DNA of 64,000 nt from Baylisascaris procyonis (Eukaryota; Nematoda; Chromadorea; Rhabditida; Ascarididae): the NCBI GenBank assembly GCA_037389465.1, contig JAZARR010000164.1, forward strand, positions 2,300,501-2,364,500. The letters run 5' to 3'. Under the pieces are notes generated by a model. The model saw only the letters and a list, made by a program, of their open reading frames with translations, had not been told where the DNA came from and did no database searches. Below, piece after piece: positions 41,827 through 56,800 of this stretch. The translations under genes and the position numbers were made by a program. Each line of letters opens with the position of its first letter. Position 1 is the stretch's first letter.

Positions 41827-44800
41827 TCACCACGTCGATAAATTGAAACGTTTCAACGCCTTCATTTGCTCACCAAGATCGAGCCGCACTTTTTCACGCA
41901 TGTAGAAGATCGGACAATCACGCCTGTAAGATAAACGTTAACACATAAAATTCACGCTGCCTCATGCTGGAATCGAACCAGCGACCTTCTGTTTACTAGA
42001 CAGACGCTCTGCCCCTGAGCCAATGAGGCACACCGTTCGCTCCCAACCAGGGCACCCATAGAGACTAAAAGCTCTTTCCTGCCTAGCATCCCACCGAAAC
42101 CATAAACCATTACAGACCATTGCATCGCAACTTGTTCAATCAGCGGAATCAAAAATAACAAGCATCTAGACGAGAAAACGGCTGTAACTCTTTCTTTCCA
42201 TCCTCGACGAATGCAAAAAAGAGATAAACATAAACATTTTAAACGACTAGATTGAATGCAACCCTCTTATTACATGCATACTTTTTTCCTTGGCAAACAA
42301 TATACATATATTGTTTGCCAAGCTTTACATGGAAATAATCAAGCTTTTTTAACGCACTTTGGGTTTTCGATCGTTAAAATAGACCAATCAAGTGATATTA
42401 CCAGGTAAATAGTATTAATTTACTCAGTTTGTTAACTAGTTTGTGAAATTAGCAATAATTAATAGCAAGGCCTACGATGAGCAAAGGATTTCCTCATTAT
42501 TTGTGCCTGCACAATTCTGACACTCCGTCCATAAACGTCCAAAACGATTCTCGATTGTATTCATTAAGGCCATCTGAAATGCAATAAACGATATCAGTTC
42601 AGCGTCTGAAGAAAAAGGAGAACAGAGATGGAGTTTTCCCCTCCGTAGCAAACGAAAACGACGTGCCCTCTCCACTCGTCACCCTCAGTAAATGAGATGT
42701 GAAAATTATGACAATCTTCGAAAAGCAAGAGTACCACTTTCCTCAACTATGATGCGAGAAAGGTACAAACTTGATTGAGCCTACGTCAGCGATAAAATCT
42801 GCCTTTATTTTTTTCCACAACGTGCTTTCTCCAGATGCGGTTCTGAAGACTAACTTCCTCTCCCCCCAACAGGAAATCTGCAAAAGGTTTTGTCATTAAT
42901 GAGTTTTGCTTCAGGTTATGAAACTAATGAAACAAGGTGCCCCGATAATAGCCGCCAAAAATTTTATGGAATTAATATTATAATTCGCTTCAACAATTAC
43001 AAATTATTTCACGAAATTTTTAAGACGCTAATAGAACATACCTCAAAATTTGCAAGAACCCGACAAATTCCCAGCATTAAAATTGGTTGCACCATAAAAC
43101 TGCTTAATAGCATTAAAATATTCCGCCAATTTGGGCGAAAATGATATGATCAATTCTTACTGACAGCAGAAAACGAATTCACCTTGAATTAACCCTTATT
43201 CACGCTTACCTGGAGAATTTTAGCACAAATGATGGGCACCTCAAATTTTTTAAACGGAAGGAAAAAATTTATATTAAAAATGAAATGGAAATTTGTTTAA
43301 AAATAAAGCATTTCTTCGTATTCTTGAATATATCTCTCCCTTATAAACAGCAGCTAGTCAACCCTTGGTGCCATTTTTTGCATCTCCTATACATATCAAT
43401 AAATAAACATATTTTTGCGCATATTGAGAGCATTTTTCAAGTTCATGAACTAGATCAAAAACTTTAATTCATTAAAATGAATGAAAAATGAAAGCAAAAA
43501 CAAAACTCACATGAGTAATATATGCCTTTCCCTCATTCGGTTTGCAATGGGCGCAAGTGGCGTCCATAACTCCCTTCTTCAAACTGCTCTTACACAATAG
43601 ACATCTTTCCGTCTTTTGAAAGAACTGCGATAGTGCCGATACCTTCGACTGCGTCACCGATCGAACCAATGTGTGTTCGCCATCTAATAGCCGTAAACAT
43701 CAAAATTAACGTCATTTCAAAATATGCAATAAAATGTCACTTATGATGAGGAGAGTTATTTGATTTTATTCTATTTCAACAATGCCCCCTTCCCTTGAGA
43801 ATTTCAAATTTTTGAAACAAAACACAACAACGACACTGAAGACCGGCTATCACAGTACTATTAACGAAGCGAACATCACGGCCATTACTAAGAACAAACA
43901 TACTGGTCATTACTGAGGTGGATGAAGACCACATATCGCACCTGAATGGTGCCATATACAACAAATACACCTCAAAATTAGTACAGCTTCCCACTACTAT
44001 TTACTACTGTCTCGACACAACACATTTCCCATCTCTTACTACTTGCTACCATTACTACTGTCTTATATCACGCGCCTTGACAGTTTTCTGAACAAAACAA
44101 TTTTATCTTTTGAAAATGTAAAATTGAGCAAACAAAAATGCACTAAGCAATCCAGCTGGAAAGAACTAATCGCGTTACAAAAATAAACCGCACGGCTATC
44201 ACATTCAGTATTACAAAATACGATCCGTAAGGATTTTTCCGCTCATTTTTTCACATCTCTCAAACGCTTTACTCTACCAATTACTTCCCTTCACATGAAT
44301 GCGCCTCTTATCACCCTCAGTGACTTATGAATGATACTTACCATTATTATAACGATGAAGCGTTGATATACTTCATGTACCTTATTTTTTGTTTTTCGCA
44401 TTTAACGTATCATATTTTTTGCACCATAAATCTTGCACTTTAATTTATGAACGATAAATATAATAAACATTAATATAAGACACCAAATGAAGTACTACTG
44501 CTTACCATTAAAGATAATAAGAAGTAATATATTAAATAATACAACGATATCTAACCACTCCCCATTTGAAAAATCACCACTCATCTCAACGTTAACAAAC
44601 CAACAACGTCAAAAGACAAATTTAATTGAAGTGACAGAAATTCAAGTGAAATGGATTAAAATATAATAAAAAATTTACTTATGAGAGCAGATTCGGCCTT
44701 ATCGCCAAGAATTGGTTCGAAGATCCGGGCAAGGGGTTTAGCGAGCTGATTCTCTAAGTAATAGGACGTATCAATTGGAATGTTATTCTGAAGTACATAG

Positions 44801-47800
44801 ATCGGATCCTCAGCCTTCTCATAAGCTGGTACCTGCAAACAACGCTTTCTAGTATTATTAAATTACTAAGCACATAATGACGCGTTATTCCTATTTGTTC
44901 ATAGCAAAATGAGTGGAATGAAAACTAAAAATCAATGGAATGAGCACAATCCTCAGTTGCGATAAAGTTTACATTTAGAAAAGATGAAAAAGATCAGGCT
45001 ATATCCCTGTAAAAATGTTTGCAGGATCTGCAATAGACTTTCTTTTGAACGGAGATTTAATCTCTGTTCGATCATCCCACCTCGTTCAGCGCAACCCAAA
45101 ACGAATTAAAAAGAACCATTCCACTCTTTTTTAGGGCCTTCCTCAAGACGGAGACCTCAATCCTTACAAGAAAACCAACCTCAAAAGTGGCTTCAAGACA
45201 TATTTTCTAAAAAACTGCTGGAAACGTGGGAACTTGAAAAAGTGCAAAAATGGTAGGGTATCACTGTGGCAGGTTTTTAATTGTTCAGCCTCAAAAACTA
45301 TGACTACTTTTGAAATTAAAATAAAATAGATGAGCTTAAAATTGGTACCCCAATGTACATGACCCGTGAAGGCTCTGTCGAATATCATTTTACTTTCTGA
45401 AAATACCTCGCTCAGTTTTATGTGCTACTATCAAACAGACAATTTGAAGGGACAAGTCAAAATAGTACTATCGAGAACGCAAGTTCACTTAGTGGTTGTT
45501 CTCACATGCTCTCTCTATTATACATTCCAACTACACATTAACATCGCACCTCCCCAATGACCCTACCACTTCATCATCTCCTATCACCCCGTCATTTTAA
45601 AAGAATTGTTTCTAATTACGAAAAAAGAGCGCACCTTCTGACCCTTAGCAACGATCACATAGGGAACACGATCGCCGAGCCTTGGTGCAGAGCCAGCGTC
45701 ACGTACTCGCATTCGATCTGCCAATACAACATGCGCTTGTTTTGCTTGATATGCCTAAAACCTTCGCAGTAAATTTTAGAAAACGACTGTAACAAGAATG
45801 TTTTAGAGTAGCTATTACAATAATGTAGAAAGAAAACGACGACTAATAAAATGATTAGCAAGCAGACTACAAAAGTGGTCAGTCACTGAAGTGAAATTTC
45901 AAAGGAGACTAGGAAAGATCTCCGCCTTCCACTAAGTCTACCAATAAACCAGATGTCCAAAAAGCATCAACCGGATGTCCGCCCCACTACTAGCATCTTC
46001 ACTTTCACTTTCACCTCTTCCACGAACGCATACTTCCAGTCATTCACACAAATTCAATAGCTCGACTTTTCTCAGACTAGCTGTACAATATGAAATATAA
46101 CAAACCGATGCTATAACATGAATTATAAACCACCTTCACTAGTGCTTCTTTTACTTACGCTACGACGATAAAACTAAGAAAACGTGATGAGGGTATTGGA
46201 ATAACGCATGAAGTTTAAGCGCATTTTGTGCTTTCTATTATTACCATAATCACTTCAACAGATCAAGGAGAGGAGAAGAGAGCGATGATGAAACAACCCA
46301 CAGTGCTTTGTCGAGTTAGCTCCTTCGAAATAATCAACTCGGAAATGTCGATACGATTGCAAAGTAAATCAGATATCACCTGAAATTTACTCTTTATAAA
46401 TGATTCCATCGGCCTTTAAGTGGATGCAGAACACACAATTCTATGGCATATCTGCCACGCAGAGATTTCGAACAGACGAATACGTAGAAGGATGATATCA
46501 GATCATTTCTATAATACATTTGTTCGAAAGGTCCTTTTTTGATAAAACGCATACTCGTGTTTTTCTTCGAATCCATTACGTCACCAAAACGGTCAACGTT
46601 TTTAACAAGACCGCACAATATCAAGCAATACTTCTGGTCAATGAAGTGTCTACATAGAGGAACTTAGCTGCGTGGACTTTAGAGAGTATCAATGAATCCA
46701 ATAAAACGAAGCAGCAACACAGAAGATCAAGTACCTTTTTAGCATGCTCTAATGCGCCCTTTGCGTCACCTTCCAACAACATCTTCTCAAGGCACGCCGA
46801 AAGCACCTTCGATACCAGAGGACAGTTATCTCTTCGCACCGTTTCCAATCCCTTACAGTCCATCTTGTCGTGTTTTTCTGGTCGAGTGAAATATAGACCA
46901 GCATATCGCTTCTTGTTGATCAACAGAAATGGACAATACACCTGAAACAACAAAGACATAGACCTATAGAACACCACAACAAGGGCTTCATTTGCGCTAT
47001 ATTCTCGCAGGGACTGTATGCTAAGAGATTGAAACGACGGTAACTCCTTCCATGAAAGCACTTACTGCAACTTCAAATCTCTTATAAATGACTTGTTTCC
47101 ACACACTGAAAGAGAATTATTTCGAAAGGGTGGAAATTGCAATAGTTCAGATTAAATTTATCATACAATATAAGCATTCACAACTGCATATACTAAAATA
47201 ACTTGAAATTAAACGAAATTAAAAGCTTTTGAAGATTGAATTCATCCTTAAAGTACTCAAGAGATAAAACCATGATAAGAACGAAGCATATCATAGGCGT
47301 AAAAATTTATCAGTGAATTGAAAGCTTTTGTTCATACCTCATACGAGGAATATTTTAAAAATTTTAATAAACCACCTTTGTTACAAAGTTGAAGGGGACA
47401 ATTATTAAATTTTACGTGATAACCACCAAGTGTAACATCAGTTAAAAACACTCGAAGAGAAGTACCTTCTCAAATTCGAGTTTAATCGGACTTCTGAATT
47501 TCTTGCTAACTTCAACGGCCGCATGCTGCCCCAATTCCATTGCTAACGCAATGTCTTTTACACCGAACTTCACCATTACCGAATCCGTATCTCCATAAAT
47601 CACCTTAAATCTTTTCGTTTTATATGGGAAACAGCAGAGAAATATTATAGCAACAAAAAACACATTTTATAAAAAGTCATTTCAGAAGAAAAACCACCTC
47701 GCATAATATTTCATTTTTAAGGTTTCATCTAAACAACAACATTTGCTAAGAAATCTGGGAAACATTAACAGAGAGGGGTCACGACAACGAATCGTATAAA

Positions 47801-50800
47801 TGAACGAATTAGCATAAGCTTTGCAATTTTTGACTAACATTTAGTTCACTTCATAAACCGACCGCAAACCTAAATGCCACAAAACTCCACTTTTATTACC
47901 AAATCGTTCAATATAAGCTTCTATCGATAGCTTCTGTATTTCAGTGTAGAGCCTGGGTGTCTAAATGGTGATAACAGCCTCTCTCTCCTCACCGTTCCTC
48001 TTGCTTCATCCACCGAACATCCGGACGAAGGCTAGTGGTTGATCCGTTAACTAGCCGGATACCATGACAATTTAACTAGGCATTCTTTAAGCTCCTCCGA
48101 ATATCTAAATAAACGCCAACTGATTAAAACTAAGTTAAACCTTTGCATCACAAGGACACTTTCCATCCAGATATCCTTCCTTATAGATCTCTTCAACAGT
48201 GTTTTTAGTGAAGTCGATCATTTGCCGTCCGTAAGCGGTGACCGATTGTGAGATCTGTAAGCACGGCAACTTCCCAACTGTCGCACCCGTAAAACCATAC
48301 ACTGAATTCGCTGATATCTTTAGCGCTAATTGTCGACCGTTCAACACCATGCATCTGCAATATATTAGCATTCAAAACTCGTTTCCCTCACCCACTGTTC
48401 GAGCAAAAATAAAACAAGAGAAGTTAAATATGAAGGGGGAAACGTCTGGCCGAATTAGATCATCTGGCAGTTTCCGCCTAAAGACGTTTATTCACTAGGT
48501 CATCGTTGTTAACGAAACCAACCGAAATGGATCCTTCTCGTTTTTGAGATCAGCTTTAGCTCTCTTCCTGGCCGAAAGCAAATCCTCAAGAATTTCAGGC
48601 AGCAGGCCACGACGTACACTCGCCTTCACAAAACGATTATTTGACGGTGAAACCTCAAAGTCGTCCTCTTTTAACCTGCAAATTTGAGTCCGCCATCATT
48701 TTAAATCTTCACCATTGAAATTCTATCTTAATATCTATCAACGTCTTCCCGATAAGATCCATTCAAAAATCACTATTCATAGGTGACTACATGTCACACT
48801 GTTCACAGACCTGATCCAAAAAACCACCGCCGGCTACAAGATTAGCAACCTTCAACGATCGTTCAATCGCTCGATGACCATCGGATTCCACGCTTAGAAA
48901 GCATAATTGAGCATTAAGATGGTTACGAGGTAAACGAAACCGAACATCTTATTTTACCATTTAAATAGCCCATTTATGCAGTTCGGCAAAAGTAGCACCT
49001 TAGAACAACATCCGAATAAAGCTGCAACATCCACCCACACCTGCAGAAACCTGAAAAACCTATAATTTTCGAAATCTGCATGCAAATATTGGTATACGCC
49101 ATTTTTTTCTTGCAATACTAGTTGCTGCGAACGAGAATAAATAAAAATGAATAAATAAATCATAAAAGAGTCACAGAACTTGCCCTTGTGCTGATGGCTG
49201 CCCTTGAACAAGTGTTGTGTAACAAATATTATGAGCGATCATAACTGACGGATACAGTGATGCGAAATCGAGTGTAGCAATTGGAACCGCATAAAAACCG
49301 CGGATTGGCTCAATCACGGTCGCCCCTTCAAACGTGTCGTCAGTCTGTGTGGCGTCCATCACCGGCAGAAAGAAATGATGCGATTTTGCCTGAACATCTT
49401 GGTTTAATATGATCAAAAAGTTACAGGAAATAAATAATAAAAAAGAGATATAAAATTTGAATAGCACAAGATGAATCCAATAATGCAACTCGGAGGTTAA
49501 GCGGGATCCTTTTAAGAACGAAATAAACACTTCAGCAGTTCCATTTTATTTTAGAACGGTCACCCTATTCTATAGCTCTAATATGAGCAAATTACATGCG
49601 CTTCTTTTTTAAGTGAAAGAATAGGTACGTTACAAATAACTAAATTCAGCATTAAATGAAGTGAACCTTTCTCATAAGCTGTGACATGACTTTGACCTGT
49701 TGCCCTCTGGAGAGCAGATAGTCGAGTGGTACACCAGTGACTCGTGCCATCTCTACATAGTTGATAACAGACATCAACTTCTGCAGAAGACGCAGTGGAA
49801 GATATGCATCCTTCATGCAATAAACCGCAAGACGACGGCGCGTCAACGGAGTACCATTCTTAAATAAACAAGCATATGCACTGTTCATTTCCACAAATCG
49901 AAGCAATCCAAAAAACCACAATAAACTACGACTAAATAGTGGTCAACGCTGTTTACAGTACACGGAAAAATATATCATTCTAAAAAAGCGCAATATTCAA
50001 CACGAAATGTTTTGCTAATCTCGATCCAAACTTCCGCCATCTGCCCCTATTAAAACCCTATCAAATCGAAATTTGTGGAACTTCATTACTGATAGGTACA
50101 CTTAGGGGAAATGTAACCTAAGCGTCACTGAATTGGTTTCACATTGCAACTTGAGTGAGCTTCGAAGAGATCGACTTTCCTGAAAACCATCGTATTCTTT
50201 ACAGATAAGAGCGTTGAATTTCGACCGACCTCAGCACCATTCTCCTGCGCCCATACCGAATCAAAAGCCTCCTCCAAGATATTCCTTGGAAAGCTAAGCC
50301 ATCCCATCAAGTAGAATTTTTATGAAAATTTAACTGTTCAAGCAAAATAATAACGTGACGCAGAGAGTTTATAATCCCGAGAAACTTCAAAAGTTTTCTC
50401 AAGAAAATTTTCGAAACGGCGATCACTTCTAACCTGAAGATCTGCAATAAGTGAGTAATCGACATCCTCTTTCTGTTCGCCAAGAAAATGATAACTGACA
50501 CTGTTTAACGAATAACTGCGTAATTTGTAATCTCGCAAAATAACCTGTAAAAGAAGGAAATAAGCTCTGAAAAGGAAATGCATGTTTTCACGATTACGGT
50601 ACATCCTTCCACTAGCGTAAGCCCCTGTTAAGAGAAGCCTACAGTAGGCAACAAGTGCTGAAAAGGGGGTTCTCATAGTGGAAAACATTCCATACACACT
50701 ATGCAATAAATGAAAGTAAGATAAATAAGCATGACGCTGCAAGATGATACAACTTGATAACCGATGAATCCGTTTTTTTTGACAAACAACATTTTTAGAA

Positions 50801-53800
50801 GGAAAACAAAGGCATTGAAGCGATAGCATGATTTCATGAGGCGAAAACGTTCTTCTTGATGTTTTGAAGTTCATCAAGACAACAAGAAAACAATGTTGTA
50901 CTTCCATCCTACTACTGCAACTACCCGCACATTCCATACACAACAACGTATATGTCGCAACAATCTTAAGCAGAATTTACGACGCGCTCTTAATGGTGGG
51001 ACCACCCACGAATCACTGAGCGCTAAAGCATTAGGGCAGTTTGATATCGCGGGTACTTCCCGTACAAAAACGCTTGCCGAATGCAGGGATCGAACCTGCG
51101 ACCTTCTGTTTACAAGACAGACGCTCTAACCACTGAGCTAAGCCGGCGACACCAACACCTCGCCCTCTTCCTCTCCGAATAGCATTCTAGTAATATTCGA
51201 GCACTCAGACTATCACCCACAATCCCATGAATTGATGTATCGCATAATTATTTGCATATATAGGCGAAAAATCGGGGTAAATGGGGAAACGCGAGGTGTC
51301 CCACAAAAGATGCGACTTTGCTATTCTGTCAATCAAAACATCTACTGCCAAAGAATGATAAAATACGCGCAATAATGCATTCATAACTTCATAAGATGTG
51401 TGCAATAACATCCATATTGAGCCCTTCGAATTTCCTACAAACAACTCGTTTTCCAACGTAAATGTTCTCAAAATTACACCCAACTGACGTAAAATGCGAC
51501 TCTATCGATAGTGGAATAAATGGAAATATTTGGACACGTTAAAATCTCCTTAGAATTCGACGAAATAGCAGGGAAATTTGTGCAGAAAGCAACCCACCAC
51601 CACCAAATTTTACGACCCTTGCACCAGTGCCATTTGGTTGAAACTATCAGACAAAAAGAGAGACAAAAATATACATACACGTAAATACAGTTTCGTCACA
51701 ATTCACTTCATGCATGCAAATTTGCAAAAGGGTATAAGAACCTACTTAACCATCTCAGTACTGAAAGGCAAAACTTTTCTTCAAATAAAATGTACGACTG
51801 GTTCAGAAACAATAAAGGAAAATGAAACTCAATTGAAGAGCGCATTGAAATCAAGGAAAGGCTAAAGTTTGGAAAACGTGCAGGTTAAAACAAAATGCGC
51901 AAAAAAGAGGAAAACATAAAAAATCTTTCAAAAATAGAAATGCCATTAATGAATTTTTGTAAAAAAGTATAGAGTAAGTGCTGAGAGTTAAGCAGTCAAA
52001 TAGTAACAAAAATTGTAAAAAACTGAGTCATATGAATTCGTTAGCTGTCTACGAACTGAGTGAAACTTCTAAATATTCTTTTTATGTCTTTTGTGCTGAC
52101 AGAACTCGAGTACAGAAAAGAATGCCCAATTATGCTTCATTCTACTCCTTTGTTGGCCCATACTATGCACCATTCTACAAACATCATACTGCCTATATAT
52201 AGAACAAACCATTCTGAGCTTTTACCTGGATTGTGCATATAAGATCCATTGTGCTACTACAGATAAGAGCACATGGCCTTTATCTAAAGAGAAAATAAAT
52301 AAGCCAAAAGAAGACACGGAACTCGTTGAGTGAATTCTTCAGTGCTCCGTGATAAACAACCTAACTGTCCATTCTTCAAGAAACAGATGAATGGTAAGCG
52401 AAATTTTTTTAATATTTTAGCCACAATCATGAAAGACGTAATTTAACGCTTCAAGAAGTAATAGGAGGGAAGATTGTATCGCCAAAACGAATACTTAGCA
52501 TAAATAAATTAACACTCGATTTCAACAGTGAAAATGGAATCAAATTAAACAAATTTTACAGCGGTAATTTCGTTATACAAAATAAATCAACATTCTATAC
52601 TCTATTACACCAATAAAAGTTCTTTCTATTCCTCCCTTCAAAATACTCAAAATTCGAAGGTGGTACACGTTGATGGAAGTATCTATTTAGTGCCATGTGA
52701 ACAAACCAACAAGAAAGGCATTGAGAGAAGCACCCAAACACGAAAAATGTATAAACGAATCACCTGCATAACATCGAAAATAACCCGTCCCTCCATATTT
52801 GTGTATTTGTTGGTACGATTGCCCATTTGTTTACTTGAGACAGGCATATCACGAACCTTTGAGAGTGAACTCGGAACGCGTCCCAACATCGTCACTTTGC
52901 TCTCTATCTAAAGTGCAAATTAAGCAATGATCCGCCAATATGATTCTCTATGAAAGTTGAGGATCTACGTAGCCTTTTTTAAATAAAAAAATCGACCTCT
53001 AGAGAAATCTCCCTAAATGTTATTCAATTTATGATCGCTTCATAAATTGCAACTCCATCACTTATGCTTTATTCAGTTGATATAGAGGTATCCCTTCCTC
53101 GATCATTATTGCTAGAATCAATAAAAGCCTTCAGTTTCGAACTTCCGAAACGAACTCCATGATTCTGCTTACTTATGAAGGTTGGTGCAGCAAAAACTGA
53201 AAACTAAGATAAAAACACATCCATATCCATATGCATATAAACCCTGCTCGTTTGAATTTGGTCAGTCTCGGCTGTCCCTTCATTTAGATGTTGTTCAAAA
53301 GAAAGAAACCTCCGCACTATTTCATCCCGTTTCTTGGAAAAGGCCAAATCAATGAATAGAAAAAACATTTCCACGCCACTCAAAGATGCTAAATTCGGTG
53401 CGAAATCATGACAATGCAATCAGCAATAACTTACCTTTAGAGCTTTGGCTCTATCGATGATATAGGGTATATCGAAGTTTTGAATATTATATCCGGTCAC
53501 GATATCCGGATCCAAAGTTCGCACGAATTCCGCCCATTTCTGGAACATGATTCAAACATATCAAGTGGAATCTTGTCCTCTTAAATTGCTTCACATTTTA
53601 GAGGAGTGAAGGTAGACGAAGGTATTCAATCTTCGAAAAACTCAGCGGGGATATATCCGAAAATAAGGAGAGGAGGATCAAATATCATATAGCACACATT
53701 TTTCGATGAGTGCATCTACAAGCCATAAAGGTACTTCTTTCACCACAGCGTTTCCATTTCACCTGCAACATCGACCATATACATAAAAATAAAAAATAAC

Positions 53801-56800
53801 ATGCACATTTGTAGAGAGCCAAAAAATGACCCATATTTGTAGATAGCCACCGTATCTGGACGATTAGAAACCCCGGTGCTCCTGTTTCTCCAGCTCTCGT
53901 AAAAACATCCTATATTCAAAAAAGATTCCCATTTATTTGGTTTTTGGGAGTTTTCCATTCTAGTTTATCAGGTACTAAAACTATTTATAAGCACAACTTA
54001 AGAGACTTGATGCTTGCGTGAACAATTCGACTTCAACGTGGGTAGATGATGAGGAAGACATTCGACTAGGAGCCCAAATAAGAAAGGGAATAATATCCGA
54101 GAGGTGGCCTGTACCCGGAAGAAAGTTTCAAATACTTCCGGCGCTCCAGAAAGAGGTTTCACTCAAGCCGAGCGGCCATAATGAGGTGAATACGGTGTAT
54201 AAACAGCCATCAATTTTCTAATTATGAAGCACAGGAAAATATTATGCGCTCATCTCAGCACTACGTCTAGATTTATCGCAAAAATATAACCACATTGAAA
54301 GCTGCTGTTTTCATTTCTGTAATTTGCAGCCGAAGATTATTTAAAATAATTCCAGTAAAATTTATTTCTTCAGAAAAGTTTTATTGCAACAAAAGTGGTC
54401 GAAAGATCAAGCAGGTTTTCATTTTATCTGAAGAGACATTTCGTTATTCACCTCTAGGAGTTCGTGCTCATTCCGGCAAACTATGATATCGCTGCCGATA
54501 ACAGGTGTCGTATCGCCGATTACAAAACAATTGCGAATAAATGGGTCGGTGCCACCTTCCACCTTCACCATATTCGCTATTTGAATTACCGCATCCGTGT
54601 GAGCCTCAGGAAAAATACCTTAAAACATGTTGCATATTTTGATAATCCTCTACGACACTTTTTCAGTTTAAAAGATGTCACAACAAACTGAGTTCATGAT
54701 GAGATGATCAACGAACATCGCAATAACATGTACGATAATGCTACAACGAGAGAAAATACTTGCAAAAAAACGTTCTAGTCATCAGCATCCAAAGGAAACT
54801 TCCCTTTCCTTCTTTCTGAACGCCAAAAGTATACGACTAAAGCCTTATTTACTACTGCAGGTGTAACGGGTACAAGTCTTTTAATTACCTCTTCGGTTGG
54901 TACATTCGATATCGAAGGAGAGGATTCGTAGTGGAGCAATAGCCGACCATTCGGGAGCGGATTCTGGTGCATGCACCACCAGATCGTTAAATTTTATTGT
55001 ACACTAGAAATGGGGATGATTGTATATGAATGGAAAAGAAATTGGCATTAACTATAACTATGCAAATCATAAATCATTTTGTATTAAATCATCGTTTAGT
55101 TGCGGAGTGAAAAAGATGAATCGCTGAACTTATAAGAGCACATCGGGAAAGCAATCCAGCAAACTACATAAATAGGATTTCATTTAATGTGGCGTCGAAA
55201 GAGGAACGAACCGACAAAGAAATATAACCGACAAAGAAATATATTTGAAAAAACAGCAACACCTAATGAAATTCTGAAAACTGTAAATATATTTCTTCTC
55301 GGACAACAGTGCAGAAAGGGGGTGGGGAATTTAATCGTTTTCTTGCCTCTGGCAATAGCTGCATATAAACTTCCTTACCCTCGAGGATGATATGTGAATT
55401 AAATCAACGAAAGCGCTAACCTCAGATGGTAAAGAGCCACAACAGATGATGGAAAATGTGGCGGGAAGTTTAGCACGACGTGTTCTTCGCCATTCACCTG
55501 ATCTAAACAACCAGCCTCATAAGCACTTAAAAGCAGTGTGGAATAATATATTTTTTTAACTCAAGTCTGCGGCTGTAGACTGTCAAGGACATGGTTTGCG
55601 GGTCTCCTCCTCCCTCCGCTGAAAACCGCGATTTCGGTGCAGCATCGAAGTATAGAGAAAAATCGAAGCGTCTAACCTCCAACTGACATCGACTGACCAT
55701 CTGTCCCTCGGGAACGACATCATATTTATGGCTCAGCAACACTACCCAACCACAGCCGGCCAACCCCAGGTCGACCATGAAACGAATCTCGAAGTCGACA
55801 TTCGCTTCAAAACAACTCAATGAACTGCGCTCTCCTTTCCCACATAAATCTATTCCTTCTTGAAAAATCCGTCGACCTGAAAAAGATAAATGTTGAAGTG
55901 ATAAAAGACTAACACCGGAACAAACAGTGGCTCAGTAGTACGCAAATCTAATACATAAAAAGTATCGAAGAGAATGAAACAAAACTATAGATTCATCCCG
56001 CTTCACAATCGACCATAAAACGATATTGACAGTGTTTCTGAACGAAAACTGACACAATCAGCAATTATGTGCTCAAACACATATCACACCTACTCGAAAA
56101 ATTTCAGCCTTATCAATCCCGTCGAATACAGTAGTAGACGCAACTCTACCAGCTTAGCACCTAAGAAGGGTACATAATAGGTCGGATGTGCACATTGGAT
56201 CAGGTAATCTTATCTAATCATCAACGAAGGAGAGTAACGCCTTACATATTGGAAAGAGTTTTGGTGTACGAACAAAAACTTTGAGAAACTTTTGCTTTAG
56301 ATTCTCACGATATCCATATATATCCGCTCCGGTAGTCAGCTCTAAGTCGACCACTAAATTTTCGACTCCTTTGGGAATGCCTATTCCTGTTGATGCTGCA
56401 TTCTGAAATATGCATGATAAGGTAGAGATTTCATAAGATGGACCTGATTTCTCAAAAAGCAGAGAAGTTTTCTTCGCTGAGTTCTCCTGAACAACCCATC
56501 GCAATCGTTAACTCAAAGTGGTCAAATGAGAAGGAACCAGCCTCGAAAGTAGGGAACAGAGAGCAGTAGAAAGTCAAAAAGAGCAATTTCTTTCCCAAAA
56601 GTGGCAAATTAGTAAAAATTTTGCGGCGCAGACAAAATAAGAATAAGGTTTACTGGTTCAACAAATTTGAAATCGTCGCAATACGAAATCCAACGTCGTG
56701 CAAAATAATTAAAGCCAGCCTAAATCAAACGTAGCAATTTTGTAAACATGGAAAGGAGCGTGAGATGTGTAACTCTTAGTTCTAAGTAAAATTCCCGCAG

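Noticed and set aside
54775..54972. 65-codon minus-strand ORF starting [13 protein letters not shown]
   Set aside because: Shadow frame of pold-1 exon 7; the +1 frame encodes the ExoI motif FDIE and joins both neighbours in phase.
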